This document shows positions 35,322-44,631 of a stretch of DNA of 64,000 bases, piece after piece. Position numbers and translations under genes: made by a program. The stretch comes from JBCBKL01 sp038521825 (GTDB lineage Bacteria > Pseudomonadota > Alphaproteobacteria > Rhodobacterales > Rhodobacteraceae). Each line of letters starts with the position of its first letter. Position 1 is the first letter of the stretch. A model generated the notes under the pieces. The model did no database searches, had not been told where the DNA came from, and saw only the letters and a program-made list of their open reading frames with translations. The stretch lies in contig JBCBKL010000004.1 of the NCBI GenBank assembly GCA_038521825.1, positions 1-64,000 on the forward strand, read 5' to 3'.

Positions 35322-36779
35322 CTACCGACCGGACCCGGTCAATTGCGCAAGGCTTTCCTTCAGGATTGACCTGAGCAGATCGAGCTCCCGTACCGCCAGG
35401 AGGCCTAGGGATAGCAACAGGACCGCCCCGGCTGACCCCAAATAGTCTGGCGCCAGACCGGCGCAGATCAATGACCCGACCGCGGCGGCGTAAGAGGCCA
35501 GACTGACCGGATCCCACGCCCGGATCCCCGCAATGCGCCACAAGACTAATGTCCCGCAGGCGGCCAACAAGGCTTGCGCAATGACAAACGATATCGCGGC
35601 GCCGAAGGCTGCGTATTTAGGGACGAGAAGAAGCAGCAGGCTGACAAAGACCAAAAGACAGCCAAGCTGGATGGCGGTTGCAACACTGAGATGATTGCTC
35701 ATCGACATGTGAATTGCGTGCAGGCCCGCGCCCACCAGCAGAAGTTGTCCGGCACATAAAAGCAAAAGGATGTCGAACGCTTCGTCGCCTGCCCCGAACT
35801 GGTCCAGTAGTGGCTGGCCAACGATCATGAAGCACAGCGCGGCCGTCCCGGATGCCAGAAAACCCAAGGTGCGTGACACGTTGTATTCTCGGGCCGCCAG
35901 CGACTGCGCCCCCGCTTCGATATGGCGTCGGGCCCGGGGGGTGTATGCCGGCGCAAAGATCTGGTGCCCGGCTTCGAGGATCAGTGCAAAACGCGAGGCC
36001 ACGACATAAGGTCCCAAAACCTCGGGCGGCGCGAAAAGACCGAGGATCAGAATGTCGGCGTGCAGAAAGCCAATCGTGGCAAAACGCATTCCAAAAAAGT
36101 AAAGGCCAGCCCAGACATCGCTCAGTCCGAAGTCTCCGGGCTCCGGTATGCTGTTGCCGATGGTGCGCGCGGCCATGATTGCAGGGGGCAGGATCGATGC
36201 GACGACCGCGGCCAAAGCCACCGCCCAAGCGCCCGCGCCAATCACAAAGACCAGCCCGAAACCGAGGCAGCGCAGTCCATCCACCTGACCATAAATCGTC
36301 TGGGGCCGCCCAACGGAATGGTTCGATTGCAGCCATGCGACAAGCAATGCGGTCATCGCGACCGCCGGGACGATCGGGGACAGGATCACAAACCAGCCCG
36401 CAAGATCATTCTTGGCCGAAAGCGCTGGTAGGCTTTGTAGCACGACAATCGTCAAGACGGCAGCCGCGCTCGACAAGAGGGCAACCCAGATCGCGATTTT
36501 CCGCGTCAGTCGCCCGCCCCAAAGCCGTCCCGGTTCCGGGGTGAGCGGGCTGATCTTGAGCAGCAGCACGCGCTCAAGCCCGAAGCTGGCGATAAAGCCC
36601 AGCACGAAAACCAGCGACATGGCCAGCATGTAGCCAGCAAAAGCCTCGACACTCAGGATCCGCGTCAGCAACCAAAGCGAAAAGATCCCGGCAACGATAC
36701 CAACGGCTCGCGACACCAGTACGCCGAGGCTGCCGGAAAAATACATCTGTGCCGAGTTGGCATACGCCTCTTTGGACAT
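35322..36779 (-). CDS. Polysaccharide flippase-like membrane protein (MOP superfamily)
   Basis: 485 residues with about 12-14 hydrophobic segments. The N-terminal MYFSGSLGVLVSRAVGIVAG and LLTRILSVEAFAGYML pattern is that of Wzx/PST flippases, which move lipid-linked glycans across the inner membrane. It is encoded divergently from the glycosyltransferase gene 140 bases away. This position supports a role in exporting a glycan assembled by the genes to its right. Confidence 0.82.
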   Translation of the reverse strand: MSKEAYANSAQMYFSGSLGVLVSRAVGIVAGIFSLWLLTRILSVEAFAGYMLAMSLVFVLGFIASFGLERVLLLKISPLTPEPGRLWGGRLTRKIAIWVALLSSAAAVLTIVVLQSLPALSAKNDLAGWFVILSPIVPAVAMTALLVAWLQSNHSVGRPQTIYGQVDGLRCLGFGLVFVIGAGAWAVALAAVVASILPPAIMAARTIGNSIPEPGDFGLSDVWAGLYFFGMRFATIGFLHADILILGLFAPPEVLGPYVVASRFALILEAGHQIFAPAYTPRARRHIEAGAQSLAAREYNVSRTLGFLASGTAALCFMIVGQPLLDQFGAGDEAFDILLLLCAGQLLLVGAGLHAIHMSMSNHLSVATAIQLGCLLVFVSLLLLLVPKYAAFGAAISFVIAQALLAACGTLVLWRIAGIRAWDPVSLASYAAAVGSLICAGLAPDYLGSAGAVLLLSLGLLAVRELDLLRSILKESLAQLTGSGR

Positions 36780-36919
36780 GGGGATGCTGTCGTTGCTCGA
36801 TTTGTCTTCTTGGCGTTAGACCATCTTCTTGTGGCTGTCCAACGCAGGGTTGTCTTCCATCGACCTGAGAAACGCGTTGTGTCAAAGTCTCCGCAGTTTC
36901 GATTTGGAGTTTTGTGTTC

Positions 36920-37807
36920 ATGAGCGATCAGCAGACGGTCGGTTCCACCGTTATCATACCCAGTTACAATCGGCCGGATCGCCTTGAGCGTTGCCTGAAG
37001 GCTGTCATGGCGCAGGAAGACCGCGACTTTGAAGTGGTGGTGGTGGATGACGGATCTTCGACACCCTTGGCCGAGATTTGTTCGCGGTTTGGTCCGCAGG
37101 TGCGGTGCATCAGGCAGGAAAACGCAGGTGCCGGGCTTGCAAGAAACCGGGGCGTGGTCGAGGCGCGGGCCGAGTTCCTCGCCTTTACCGATGATGATTG
37201 TCTGCCGCGCCCGGATTGGCTGGGCAAGTTGCGAGTGGCCCATGCCGGCGATCCGTCACGGCTTGTCGGCGGGTACGTCGTCAATGGGTTGCCGGACAAC
37301 ATCTATTCGTCAACCAGCCAGGACCTGTGCGATTACATCTACGAATACTTTGGCGCCTCCGAGGGCCGCATAAGCTTTTTTACCACCAACAATATGGGAT
37401 GTTCCAAGGATGCGTTCTTAGCGATCGACGGCTTCGATCCGACCTTCCCCGGTGCAGGCGCGGAGGATCGCGACTTTGGGATGCGGTGGCGCGAAAGCGG
37501 CCGCCACCTGCATTATGTACCGGACGCGCTGGTCGATCATTATCATCACATGTCGTTCGCCAGTTTCCTGCGCCAACACCGCAATTACGGTCGCGGGGCG
37601 CGTATCCTGCATAAACAGCTCAACAAACGGAATTCGCCAACACCCAAGGTTGAGCCCTTCCGCTTTTACCGGGAGCTTGTGCTTTGGCCATTGCGCAAAT
37701 ACGGGCTGGCAGGTGCAAGGCAGAGTTTTCTGATGGGCTTAACGCAAGTCGCGATGATCGCCGGTTACGGCAAGAGCATCCTCGACGAGCGGCGGGGCGC
37801 TTTGTGA
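36920..37807 (+). CDS. Family 2 glycosyltransferase
   Basis: 295 residues from ATG 36920. Nucleotide-sugar binding fold with VIIPSYNRPDRLERCL, EVVVVDDGSS and the metal-binding FTDDDCLPRPDWL, then GAGAEDRDFGMRW containing the likely catalytic acidic residues. A hydrophobic C-terminal part suggests membrane association. No signal peptide. It starts the plus-strand part of the glycan cluster and is followed by the GMC oxidoreductase. Confidence 0.88.
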   Translation: MSDQQTVGSTVIIPSYNRPDRLERCLKAVMAQEDRDFEVVVVDDGSSTPLAEICSRFGPQVRCIRQENAGAGLARNRGVVEARAEFLAFTDDDCLPRPDWLGKLRVAHAGDPSRLVGGYVVNGLPDNIYSSTSQDLCDYIYEYFGASEGRISFFTTNNMGCSKDAFLAIDGFDPTFPGAGAEDRDFGMRWRESGRHLHYVPDALVDHYHHMSFASFLRQHRNYGRGARILHKQLNKRNSPTPKVEPFRFYRELVLWPLRKYGLAGARQSFLMGLTQVAMIAGYGKSILDERRGAL

Positions 37808-37849
37808 GCGCCTGCAGTCCGATTATGCGGGCCCCGTTCGGGACGGTTC

Positions 37850-39418
37850 ATGTTCCTTGATGCCGCTGCGCTATCGCAGGCTGAACCGCCCAAAGCGGAT
37901 CTTTGCATCATCGGCGCAGGAGCTGCGGGCCTCGCCATGGCGTGGCATCTGCGTGACAGCCCCCTACGCGTCGTTCTTCTGGAAAGCGGCGGCACCACTC
38001 AGAACCCGGCCGCGCCCGATGCATCGGCATCGGCGCTGAACGCGGGCCTTTCCAATCATTCCGACTATCCATTCGAGACCTCGCGGGCACGGGGCTTTGG
38101 CGGGACAACGGCGCTTTGGACCGGCGCCTGCGTCCCGCTGGATGCTGATGATTTTGAAGAAAGAGATTGGGTGCCGTATAGCGGTTGGCCGATCGGCCCC
38201 AAAGATCTGGCGCGCTACTACCCCCTGTCGGAGCCCATCTTCGGAATGGTCGATCCAGAGCCGCATCTGGCCAGCTTGAAAATGTCGCCCTTTATTGGCG
38301 GGGCAATGGCAGCCCGGTTTGCGCAGATAACGCGGCAGGGGCAGTTCGCGCCACGCTTTATGCCCATGGTCGCAGGGTCAGATCGGTTGACCTGCATATT
38401 GGGCGCGACGGTCACAGGGTTCGAAGTGGCTGAAGGCGGTCGCACGGTAATCGGCGTACGGATCAGGGACGGCGCTGCGAACCAGCATATTCTTTCCGCC
38501 CGCGCGACCGTGATCGCCACCGGTGGCATCGAAGCGCCACGTTTGCTTCTTTCAGAAGTGCGCCAGATTGGCGCGGCCATGGGGCCGGCAGCCAATGTGA
38601 TTGGGCGCTATCATATGGAGCACCCCATCCGATCTCTTGGCGTCGTCCGCGTTCCAAACGCTACCGAATGCATGACTGCTTTCACCAATCTGAAGGAGAC
38701 GGGTCACGCCGCTCTGCAGGGGATCTTTGGGCTCAACCGCGAAACACGACAGCGCGAACGGCTATTGAACACTCATTTTCGGGTCTACCGTTTCCACGCT
38801 TTGGAAAACGATCCTGCCATCGTCCGCCTCAAGAATCTGGCCCGGCGTGAGGAACCTATAGTTGGAGCGATCGCACGCGCCAGCATCCTTTCGGATTTTG
38901 CCAAATGTGCCACTTACGGCGCTTGGCACATTTGGAACAAGTCGTCGCGCAATGCGTGGTTCGACCACGTCAGATTGCAGGGCTTTGTTGAGCAGGAACC
39001 CGACCCAAACAACCGTATCACGCTTAGCGATCAAACGGATCGGTATGGCCAGCCGCTGCCGCAATTGGCGCTTAACGAAAGCGCTCTGATGAAGGACAGC
39101 CTGTCGCGAACCCTCGACATCGTGGCGTCATCCTTGGCTGAGCGGGGCCTGACGGATGTTCAGCTTGGCGAAGACCAAGTCCGCCATCTTGAACATTACG
39201 GCGGTTATGGTCTGCATCACATGGGCGGCACCCGGATGAGCGCCGAGCCTTCGAATGGCGTGGTCGACGCCGATTGCCGGATCCACGGCATGGCCAACCT
39301 GTTTGTGGCCAGTTCCTCGGTTTTTCCGACAGGCGGCGCGGCAAATCCGACGCTCACCATTTGCGCACTTGCGCTGCGACTGGCCGATCATCTGGCAAAC
39401 ATGCTGAAGCCCCGGTGA
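37850..39418 (+). CDS. GMC-family FAD oxidoreductase in the glycan cluster
   Basis: 522 residues. N-terminal Rossmann fold LCIIGAGAAGLAMAWHL with ESGG following, and the C-terminal GMC segment HHMGGTRMS, then FVASSSVFPTGGAANPTLT. GMC enzymes oxidise alcohols or sugars with FAD. It lacks a signal peptide, so action in the cytoplasm or on membrane-bound intermediates is likely. Four bases separate it from the next gene. An oxidoreductase of this kind among glycosyltransferases suggests oxidation of a sugar residue or carrier lipid, but this is inference. Confidence 0.88.
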   Translation: MFLDAAALSQAEPPKADLCIIGAGAAGLAMAWHLRDSPLRVVLLESGGTTQNPAAPDASASALNAGLSNHSDYPFETSRARGFGGTTALWTGACVPLDADDFEERDWVPYSGWPIGPKDLARYYPLSEPIFGMVDPEPHLASLKMSPFIGGAMAARFAQITRQGQFAPRFMPMVAGSDRLTCILGATVTGFEVAEGGRTVIGVRIRDGAANQHILSARATVIATGGIEAPRLLLSEVRQIGAAMGPAANVIGRYHMEHPIRSLGVVRVPNATECMTAFTNLKETGHAALQGIFGLNRETRQRERLLNTHFRVYRFHALENDPAIVRLKNLARREEPIVGAIARASILSDFAKCATYGAWHIWNKSSRNAWFDHVRLQGFVEQEPDPNNRITLSDQTDRYGQPLPQLALNESALMKDSLSRTLDIVASSLAERGLTDVQLGEDQVRHLEHYGGYGLHHMGGTRMSAEPSNGVVDADCRIHGMANLFVASSSVFPTGGAANPTLTICALALRLADHLANMLKPR

Positions 39419-39422
39419 ATCT

Positions 39423-40472
39423 ATGGTAGCCAAGAGAAAGACGATCCTGACCCCCGGACACCCAAGCATGACGAACAACATTCGCGTTTCAATGGTGGCG
39501 AGCACTGACAGCACCTACGGGGTCGTGCGACGCTCTGTCGAGCTTTTGACCGATCAGACCCGTCTGGACGCCATACAGTTGATTCTGGTGGGGCCAAGCC
39601 GCGATGTCATGCAGCCCGATCTTGAGACGCTTTCGAAGTTTGCCGCGTACGAAATCATCGAAATCGGCGCGTTCCAGTCAACCGGGGCCTCAATGGCCGC
39701 TGGTTATCAGCATGCCGAGGGCGACATTCTTGTTTACGTGGAAGAGCATGGCTTTCCGCCGGTCGATTTCGCCGAAAAGTTGATCGAGACATTTGATGAG
39801 ACGGGCAGCGATGTGGTGGGCTATGGCCTGCTGCCGTCCAATCCCGGAAACGTTGCGTGGGCTCATATCTACGCCCAGTTCGGCGGCGCGGTGCCGCCTC
39901 AGCCATCGGGGTATCAAAATCGGCTTGGTCCGCATCACGTCGCCTATCGGGCGAGCGCGTTGCCGCTCGATGATCCGGCCATAGGCGCGCTTCTCAGCAA
40001 CGAGGCTGCCTTGCACGAAATGATGCGCCAGCAGGGAAAGCGTCTCTATTATCGCGGTGACCTGGCCTTGCGACACGCCCAGATTTCGGACTTCTGGAGC
40101 CTTTTAACGCACGAGTTTCTTTCTGGCGTCACCTTCGCTGATGCCCGCAGGGCTGCACAGAACTGGCCGATCTGGAAGCGGGCAGTCTATGTCTTGGGTG
40201 CGCCGCTAATCCCGTTCTGGCGAACCGGGCGGGCCATGGTCGACATGCATCGATCCGGACGACTGCTTAAGCTGTCGCCCTGGTCACCGCTTATCATTCT
40301 GGCGGTTTCAACGGCGGGGGCTGCGGGCGAGGTCGTCGGCTATACAATCGGAACACGTCAATGGATCACAGACTGGCGCTCGACCTTCGAGCTCGACCGG
40401 TTCGCCTTCGTCAACGAAAGCGATCAGATCGCTGCGCCCAAAACCGCCGAGGAAGCGCGCAAGTTGACATAG
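39423..40472 (+). CDS. Glycosyltransferase-like protein, paralogue of 42195-43220
   Basis: 349 residues from ATG 39423; ATG 39468 (MTNNIRVSMVAST) is an alternative start that would trim 15 residues. The N-terminal half is GT2-like: LILVGPSRD, then ILVYVEEHGFPPVDFAEKL at the place of the DxD loop. There the acidic pair is EEH in place of DxD. The C-terminal part has hydrophobic helices (LIILAVSTAGAAGEVVGY) that match the paralogue's end (FFLAMSAAGEGLGY). The pair is a distinct subfamily within this cluster. Substrate unknown. Confidence 0.75.
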   Translation: MVAKRKTILTPGHPSMTNNIRVSMVASTDSTYGVVRRSVELLTDQTRLDAIQLILVGPSRDVMQPDLETLSKFAAYEIIEIGAFQSTGASMAAGYQHAEGDILVYVEEHGFPPVDFAEKLIETFDETGSDVVGYGLLPSNPGNVAWAHIYAQFGGAVPPQPSGYQNRLGPHHVAYRASALPLDDPAIGALLSNEAALHEMMRQQGKRLYYRGDLALRHAQISDFWSLLTHEFLSGVTFADARRAAQNWPIWKRAVYVLGAPLIPFWRTGRAMVDMHRSGRLLKLSPWSPLIILAVSTAGAAGEVVGYTIGTRQWITDWRSTFELDRFAFVNESDQIAAPKTAEEARKLT

Positions 40473-40482
40473 CCCGGGGGGC

Positions 40483-41466
40483 TCAACCGGCAGCGATTGC
40501 CATTTCGATCTCGGGCAAGGCCTCGCGAAAATAGCGGATCGTGCTTTCCAACCCCTTGCGCAAGGGCACTTGCGGCGACCAACCCAGAACCGTGTCGGCA
40601 AACGAAATATCGGGCCGCCGTTGTTGCGGGTCGTCCTGCGGCAGGTCACGATAGGTCAGCTTCGATCCGGATCCGGTCAGCGCGATAACCTCTTCGGCAA
40701 GGCTTCGGATCGTGAATTCGGACGGATTACCCAGATTGATGGGTCCAGTGACGGCCTCGTCCGTATCCATCAGTTTCAACAGCCCGTTGATCAGATCGTC
40801 GACATAGCAGAATGAACGGGTCTGCCCGCCGTCGCCGTAGATCGTGATCGGCTGGCCCCGCAAGGCCTGAACGACGAAATTCGATACAACCCGCCCGTCG
40901 GCATGATGCATGCGAGGCCCGTAGGTGTTGAAGATCCGCGCGACCTTGACCTGAAGATCGTGCTGCCGGTGGTAATCAAAAAACAGGGTTTCGGCGCAAC
41001 GCTTGCCCTCGTCATAACACGACCGCAATCCGATCGGATTGACGTTGCCCCAATAGTCTTCGCTCTGGGGATGGACGGTCGGGTCGCCATAGACCTCGCT
41101 TGTCGAGGCCTGCAGAATCTTGCAATTCAGCCGCTTTGCCAGCCCCAGCATGTTGATGGCACCGTGCACGGATGTCTTGGTGGTCTGGACCGGATCGTGT
41201 TGATAATGCACGGGCGACGCCGGGCAGGCGAGGTTGTAGATCTCGTCGACCTCTACATACAGCGGAAAGGTCACATCGTGGCGCATGAATTCGAAACGCG
41301 GATGATCATGCAAGTGCTCGATATTCCGTTTGGTGCCCGAAAAAAGGTTATCGAGGCATATGACTTCGTGGCCCTGGGCCAGCAGCCGATCTACCAAATG
41401 CGAACCCAAAAACCCGGCTCCGCCCGTTACGAGAATGCATCTTCGACTATCCGAAAGGCGCGGCAT
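40483..41466 (-). CDS. UDP-glucuronate decarboxylase (UDP-xylose synthase)
   Basis: 327 residues. NAD-binding VTGGAGFLGSHLVDRLL, substrate-region NLACPASPVHYQ, catalytic Ser-Thr (ASTSEVYG) and Tyr-x3-Lys (YDEGK), and IFNTYGPRMHHADGRVVSNF are all typical of UXS. It converts UDP-glucuronate to UDP-xylose, supplying a pentose donor for the surrounding glycosyltransferases. It is convergent with the preceding gene (10 bases between stops). Confidence 0.9.
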   Translation of the reverse strand: MPRLSDSRRCILVTGGAGFLGSHLVDRLLAQGHEVICLDNLFSGTKRNIEHLHDHPRFEFMRHDVTFPLYVEVDEIYNLACPASPVHYQHDPVQTTKTSVHGAINMLGLAKRLNCKILQASTSEVYGDPTVHPQSEDYWGNVNPIGLRSCYDEGKRCAETLFFDYHRQHDLQVKVARIFNTYGPRMHHADGRVVSNFVVQALRGQPITIYGDGGQTRSFCYVDDLINGLLKLMDTDEAVTGPINLGNPSEFTIRSLAEEVIALTGSGSKLTYRDLPQDDPQQRRPDISFADTVLGWSPQVPLRKGLESTIRYFREALPEIEMAIAAG

Positions 41467-41678
41467 GCCACGATCCCTTTATTCCTATAGCGCTCGAGCC
41501 GTTACGGCATCCGCTGCTCAATGAACAAGCAGTTACGGGATAAGCCCACCTTGTGCATGAACTTTTTGGACATCTTATGGCAATTTGGGCACTGATAAGC
41601 TGTCCATTGCGACTGGCGAAACGGTTCTTTGTCCATTTCCCCGACGCGCGCGATCGGCAATGATTGATAGGTGAACCT

Positions 41679-42122
41679 GTGACAAACTGGATAGAAGTCT
41701 TCGATACAGCATCGGTCCAAGGCGCAAAGATCGCACTAATCTGCGGAGATAAGACCGTCGCCTATCTCCGGGACGATTTCGCGCACATACCCAACCCAAA
41801 CGAATGGGATTTACCCGGCGGTGTCCGCGAACCGGGTGAAACCGCCTTTGCCTGCGCGGCCCGAGAAACGTTTGAAGAATTCGGGATCTGCATTGCTCGA
41901 GACGCCGTCATTCACGCCGTGCTCTATACCGCCCAAGATCCGGAGCGCCGGGTCGCGTTTTTCGTGGCGAATGTCTCGGACAACTTGGTGGCGCAAATCA
42001 AATTCGGCGATGAGGGTCAGAAGTGGCGCCTGATGCCGATCAGCGAATTTCTTGCCCGAAAAGATGCCGTCGACGATTTGCAAAGCTGTCTTGCGGCATA
42101 TTTGGATTTGGCAGGGACCTGA
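41679..42122 (+). CDS. Nudix hydrolase
   Basis: 147 residues from GTG 41679 (reads MTNWIEVFD), which has AGGTGA six bases before it. An in-frame TTG at 41664 is a less likely alternative. The Nudix box is complete: GGVREPGETAFACAARETFEEFG-type pattern with the Glu residues in REtxEE in place (about residues 48-70). It should hydrolyse a nucleoside diphosphate linked to another group, perhaps a nucleotide sugar given its neighbours. Substrate not identifiable. Confidence 0.85.
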   Translation: MTNWIEVFDTASVQGAKIALICGDKTVAYLRDDFAHIPNPNEWDLPGGVREPGETAFACAARETFEEFGICIARDAVIHAVLYTAQDPERRVAFFVANVSDNLVAQIKFGDEGQKWRLMPISEFLARKDAVDDLQSCLAAYLDLAGT

Positions 42123-42194
42123 TGGCAGAATGGACCGGCGGACCGGGAATGTGATATCAGCCGATCTGGGGATTCAAGATGTTTGGTACAGCGA

Positions 42195-43220
42195 ATGAGT
42201 GATAACCGCCCAATAGCAAGTATTGTACTGGTCGCTTCGTCGGGGGCGACCAGCATTCAGAAAACATTGGCCTGCCTCAAGGCGCAGACGGTCGCAGGCA
42301 AGCTGGAGGTGGTGTTATCGGCGCGGCCTTCTGCCATGGACGAACTGAACGCAATCGCCACGACTCCCTTTCACTCGATCAAGGTTGTCGAGGCGGATTT
42401 CACGACTTCGGCGCGCGCCCGGGTTCCGGCCATTCAGTCGGCTCAGGCCGAGATCATCATCTTTTGCGAAGATCACTGCTTTCCCACATCCGCCGATTGG
42501 GCCGAGCGCATGATCGACGCCCACAAGGGTGGTCATGCCGCTGTCGGCCCTCGCATGACCAACGCCAACCCCGAAACGCCAAGCAGCTGGGCAAACCTGT
42601 TGATCGAATATGGTCCGTGGGTAGGCGTCGAGCAATCCGGCGAGGTCGAACTGCTGCCCGGTCACAATTCTTCTTACAAACGCGATGTGTTGCTCAGCTA
42701 TGGCGACGCGCTTGGCGACATGCTGGAGGTTGAGTGGCTGCTTCACCGTGACCTGCGCGAAAAGGGCAGGTCGCTCTGGATCGAGGCGGATATCGCCTCG
42801 GCTCATCTGAATTTCTCGATTATGCGCAATTCGATACGGTTACACCTGCTGGAAGGCTGGACTTTTGCGGCAAGCCGGGCGGCCAAGTGGTCGTGGCCCC
42901 GCCGGGCCCTCTATGCGGTCTCATTCCCGGCGATCTTTTTTGTACGGGCTGTTCGTGTTTCCGGGATGATCCTTGGCAACCCGGTGTCGCGCGGCATGGT
43001 CTTCCCGACATTCTGGATGAGCTATTTCTTCCTTGCAATGAGCGCGGCTGGCGAAGGCTTGGGCTATGCGCTTGGTGAGCAGGGCAGCCGCGAGGCTCTG
43101 GGCGGAATGGAATACGACCGGTGGAACAATATCGTTGCGAAGGAGAAATCGCTGGCATTTGAAAGCGATACCGGCCTGCACGACCCGGTCGAAAACCACA
43201 ACGAAGCCGTGGCGAGCTAG
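42195..43220 (+). CDS. Glycosyltransferase-like protein, paralogue of 39423-40472
   Basis: 341 residues from ATG 42195. GT2-like N-terminal half: IVLVASSGATSIQKTL, then IIFCEDHCFPTSADWAERM, where the metal-binding loop is EDH in place of DxD. Then ELLPGHNSSYKRDVLL and a WLLHRDLREKG region. The C-terminal part is hydrophobic (LYAVSFPAIFFVRAV and FFLAMSAAGEGLGYALG) and matches the paralogue at 39423. It closes the glycan cluster. Confidence 0.8.
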   Translation: MSDNRPIASIVLVASSGATSIQKTLACLKAQTVAGKLEVVLSARPSAMDELNAIATTPFHSIKVVEADFTTSARARVPAIQSAQAEIIIFCEDHCFPTSADWAERMIDAHKGGHAAVGPRMTNANPETPSSWANLLIEYGPWVGVEQSGEVELLPGHNSSYKRDVLLSYGDALGDMLEVEWLLHRDLREKGRSLWIEADIASAHLNFSIMRNSIRLHLLEGWTFAASRAAKWSWPRRALYAVSFPAIFFVRAVRVSGMILGNPVSRGMVFPTFWMSYFFLAMSAAGEGLGYALGEQGSREALGGMEYDRWNNIVAKEKSLAFESDTGLHDPVENHNEAVAS

Positions 43221-43252
43221 GTAAGACGGGTGCCCTTCTGCAGAATAAAGCC

Positions 43253-43903
43253 TCAAGGCACCGCATATTCTTTTATCAGCCTGATGACCTCATCATCGCC
43301 GACCTGATAGAAGGTGTCGAAATGCGCACCAACCGCGACGAATGGCGAAGGCGTGGAAAGGCAGACGACCTCATCGGCAAGATCCTTCAGCGCGGCGACG
43401 GTCTCCTCCGGGGCCACCGGCAAGGCGACGACAATTCGATCTGGCTTGCTTTGCCGCAATGCCATCAGGCTGGCCTTCAACGTCGCGCCCGTGGCGGCAC
43501 CATCGTCGACCACTACCAGCGTCTTGCCCTTGAGATCTGGCACCGGGCGATCGCCAAGATACAGCGTTCTGCGGCGGGCGATCTCCGGAAGCAGGGCGTT
43601 GCCCATGCGCCTGATCTCATCATCGTCAAGCCCGGCGCGCGCGGCTATGTGTGAGGCGGCGTAGACCTCGACATCCTGCGCCTCTGCAATCGCACCAATG
43701 GCAAGTTCGGGGTGACCCGGCATTCCGATCTTGCGGACGAATACCAGCGCCAGCGGCAGGTTGCGGGCCCGGCAGATCTCGGCCGCGACCGGTAGACCGC
43801 CGCGGGGCAGTGCCACCACGACTGTCTCACCTTCGGGATAATCAGGCAGCGCCTCTTCAAGCGCGGCCCCCGCATCCCGCCTGTCCTTGAACCGTCTCGC
43901 CAT
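43253..43903 (-). CDS. Phosphoribosyltransferase-domain protein
   Basis: 216 residues from ATG 43903. The PRPP loop is VVVDDGAATGATLKA, and VALPRGGLPVAAEICR with PLALVFVRKIGMPGHPELA is typical of the short stress-associated phosphoribosyltransferase family (COG1926). These proteins are often found next to dienelactone-hydrolase, DUF2267 or protease genes. Its exact substrate is unknown. It is divergent from the CPRC protein gene 120 bases away and convergent with the glycosyltransferase. Confidence 0.85.
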   Translation of the reverse strand: MARRFKDRRDAGAALEEALPDYPEGETVVVALPRGGLPVAAEICRARNLPLALVFVRKIGMPGHPELAIGAIAEAQDVEVYAASHIAARAGLDDDEIRRMGNALLPEIARRRTLYLGDRPVPDLKGKTLVVVDDGAATGATLKASLMALRQSKPDRIVVALPVAPEETVAALKDLADEVVCLSTPSPFVAVGAHFDTFYQVGDDEVIRLIKEYAVP

Positions 43904-44022
43904 TCTCTTGAACCCTACGGTCGGCAAACCAACGATAGCGCGGCCAAACCCCACAACCGTTGATCGAGGTCAATGCAACGATCGGATGGTCTGACATGCT
44001 GCCCCCAGACGATGGAGGTGGC

Positions 44023-44562
44023 ATGAAAACCAATGCAGTCCCCTATTACGACCTGTCCGACAACGAAACCGGATGCTGCCCGCGCTTCGATCCGGTTGGG
44101 TGGGATGACCAGATCCTGCATTTTGAGGACAAACCCTTTGTCAGGGCGGTGTCCAAAAGCGCGATGCATGTGCCGCTGAACATGGGGCAGGTGTTCGAAC
44201 GGGTGCAGACCCATCTGGAAGATGCAGGTGCGCTTGATCCCGAAAACATGATCATCCTCAGCCGAGATCTGTCGGCATGGGAGGAAGAGCACCTGTTTTC
44301 GATCCCCCAGAACGCCAATATCGTAGGCGAGGAAATCGTCACCCTGACAGGCGATTATCTGACCCGTGTCTTCGAAGGCCCCTACCGCGAGGCGCGGTCC
44401 TGGTATCACCAGATGGAGGTCGCGGCCAAAGCGCGCGGGCGCGAGGCTGACACGATTTACTTTTTCTACACGTCCTGTCCCCGTTGCGCGAAGGCCTATG
44501 GTGAGAACTACCTCGTTGGCGTCGCCAAGCTGTCCGATCCCTCATCCGACGCCGCATCTTGA
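44023..44562 (+). CDS. Cys-rich conserved small protein upstream of ftsH
   Basis: 179 residues from ATG 44023, set by GGAGGTGGC directly before it. Soluble; no signal peptide. It has an N-terminal GCCPRFDP and a C-terminal YTSCPRCAKAYGENYL, so two CxxC-like/CC pairs that could hold zinc or react in redox. FDPVGWDDQILHFEDKPFV is also notable. I do not recognise a named family. It is 70 bases upstream of the FtsH gene on the same strand, in the stress module. Confidence 0.72.
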   Translation: MKTNAVPYYDLSDNETGCCPRFDPVGWDDQILHFEDKPFVRAVSKSAMHVPLNMGQVFERVQTHLEDAGALDPENMIILSRDLSAWEEEHLFSIPQNANIVGEEIVTLTGDYLTRVFEGPYREARSWYHQMEVAAKARGREADTIYFFYTSCPRCAKAYGENYLVGVAKLSDPSSDAAS

Positions 44563-44631
44563 CCAGCATCAAGGCGGGTTCCCCATCCTTCTGGTTTTCT
44601 TGACCGGACAAACTGCAGATCCGAGACCTAT

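Noticed and set aside
41502..41636. Minus-strand small frame with a CPNC motif upstream of the UDP-xylose synthase gene
   Set aside because: Only one Cys pair, no usable ribosome-binding site (GGGG sits too close to the ATG), and longer versions overlap the Nudix gene; probably chance.
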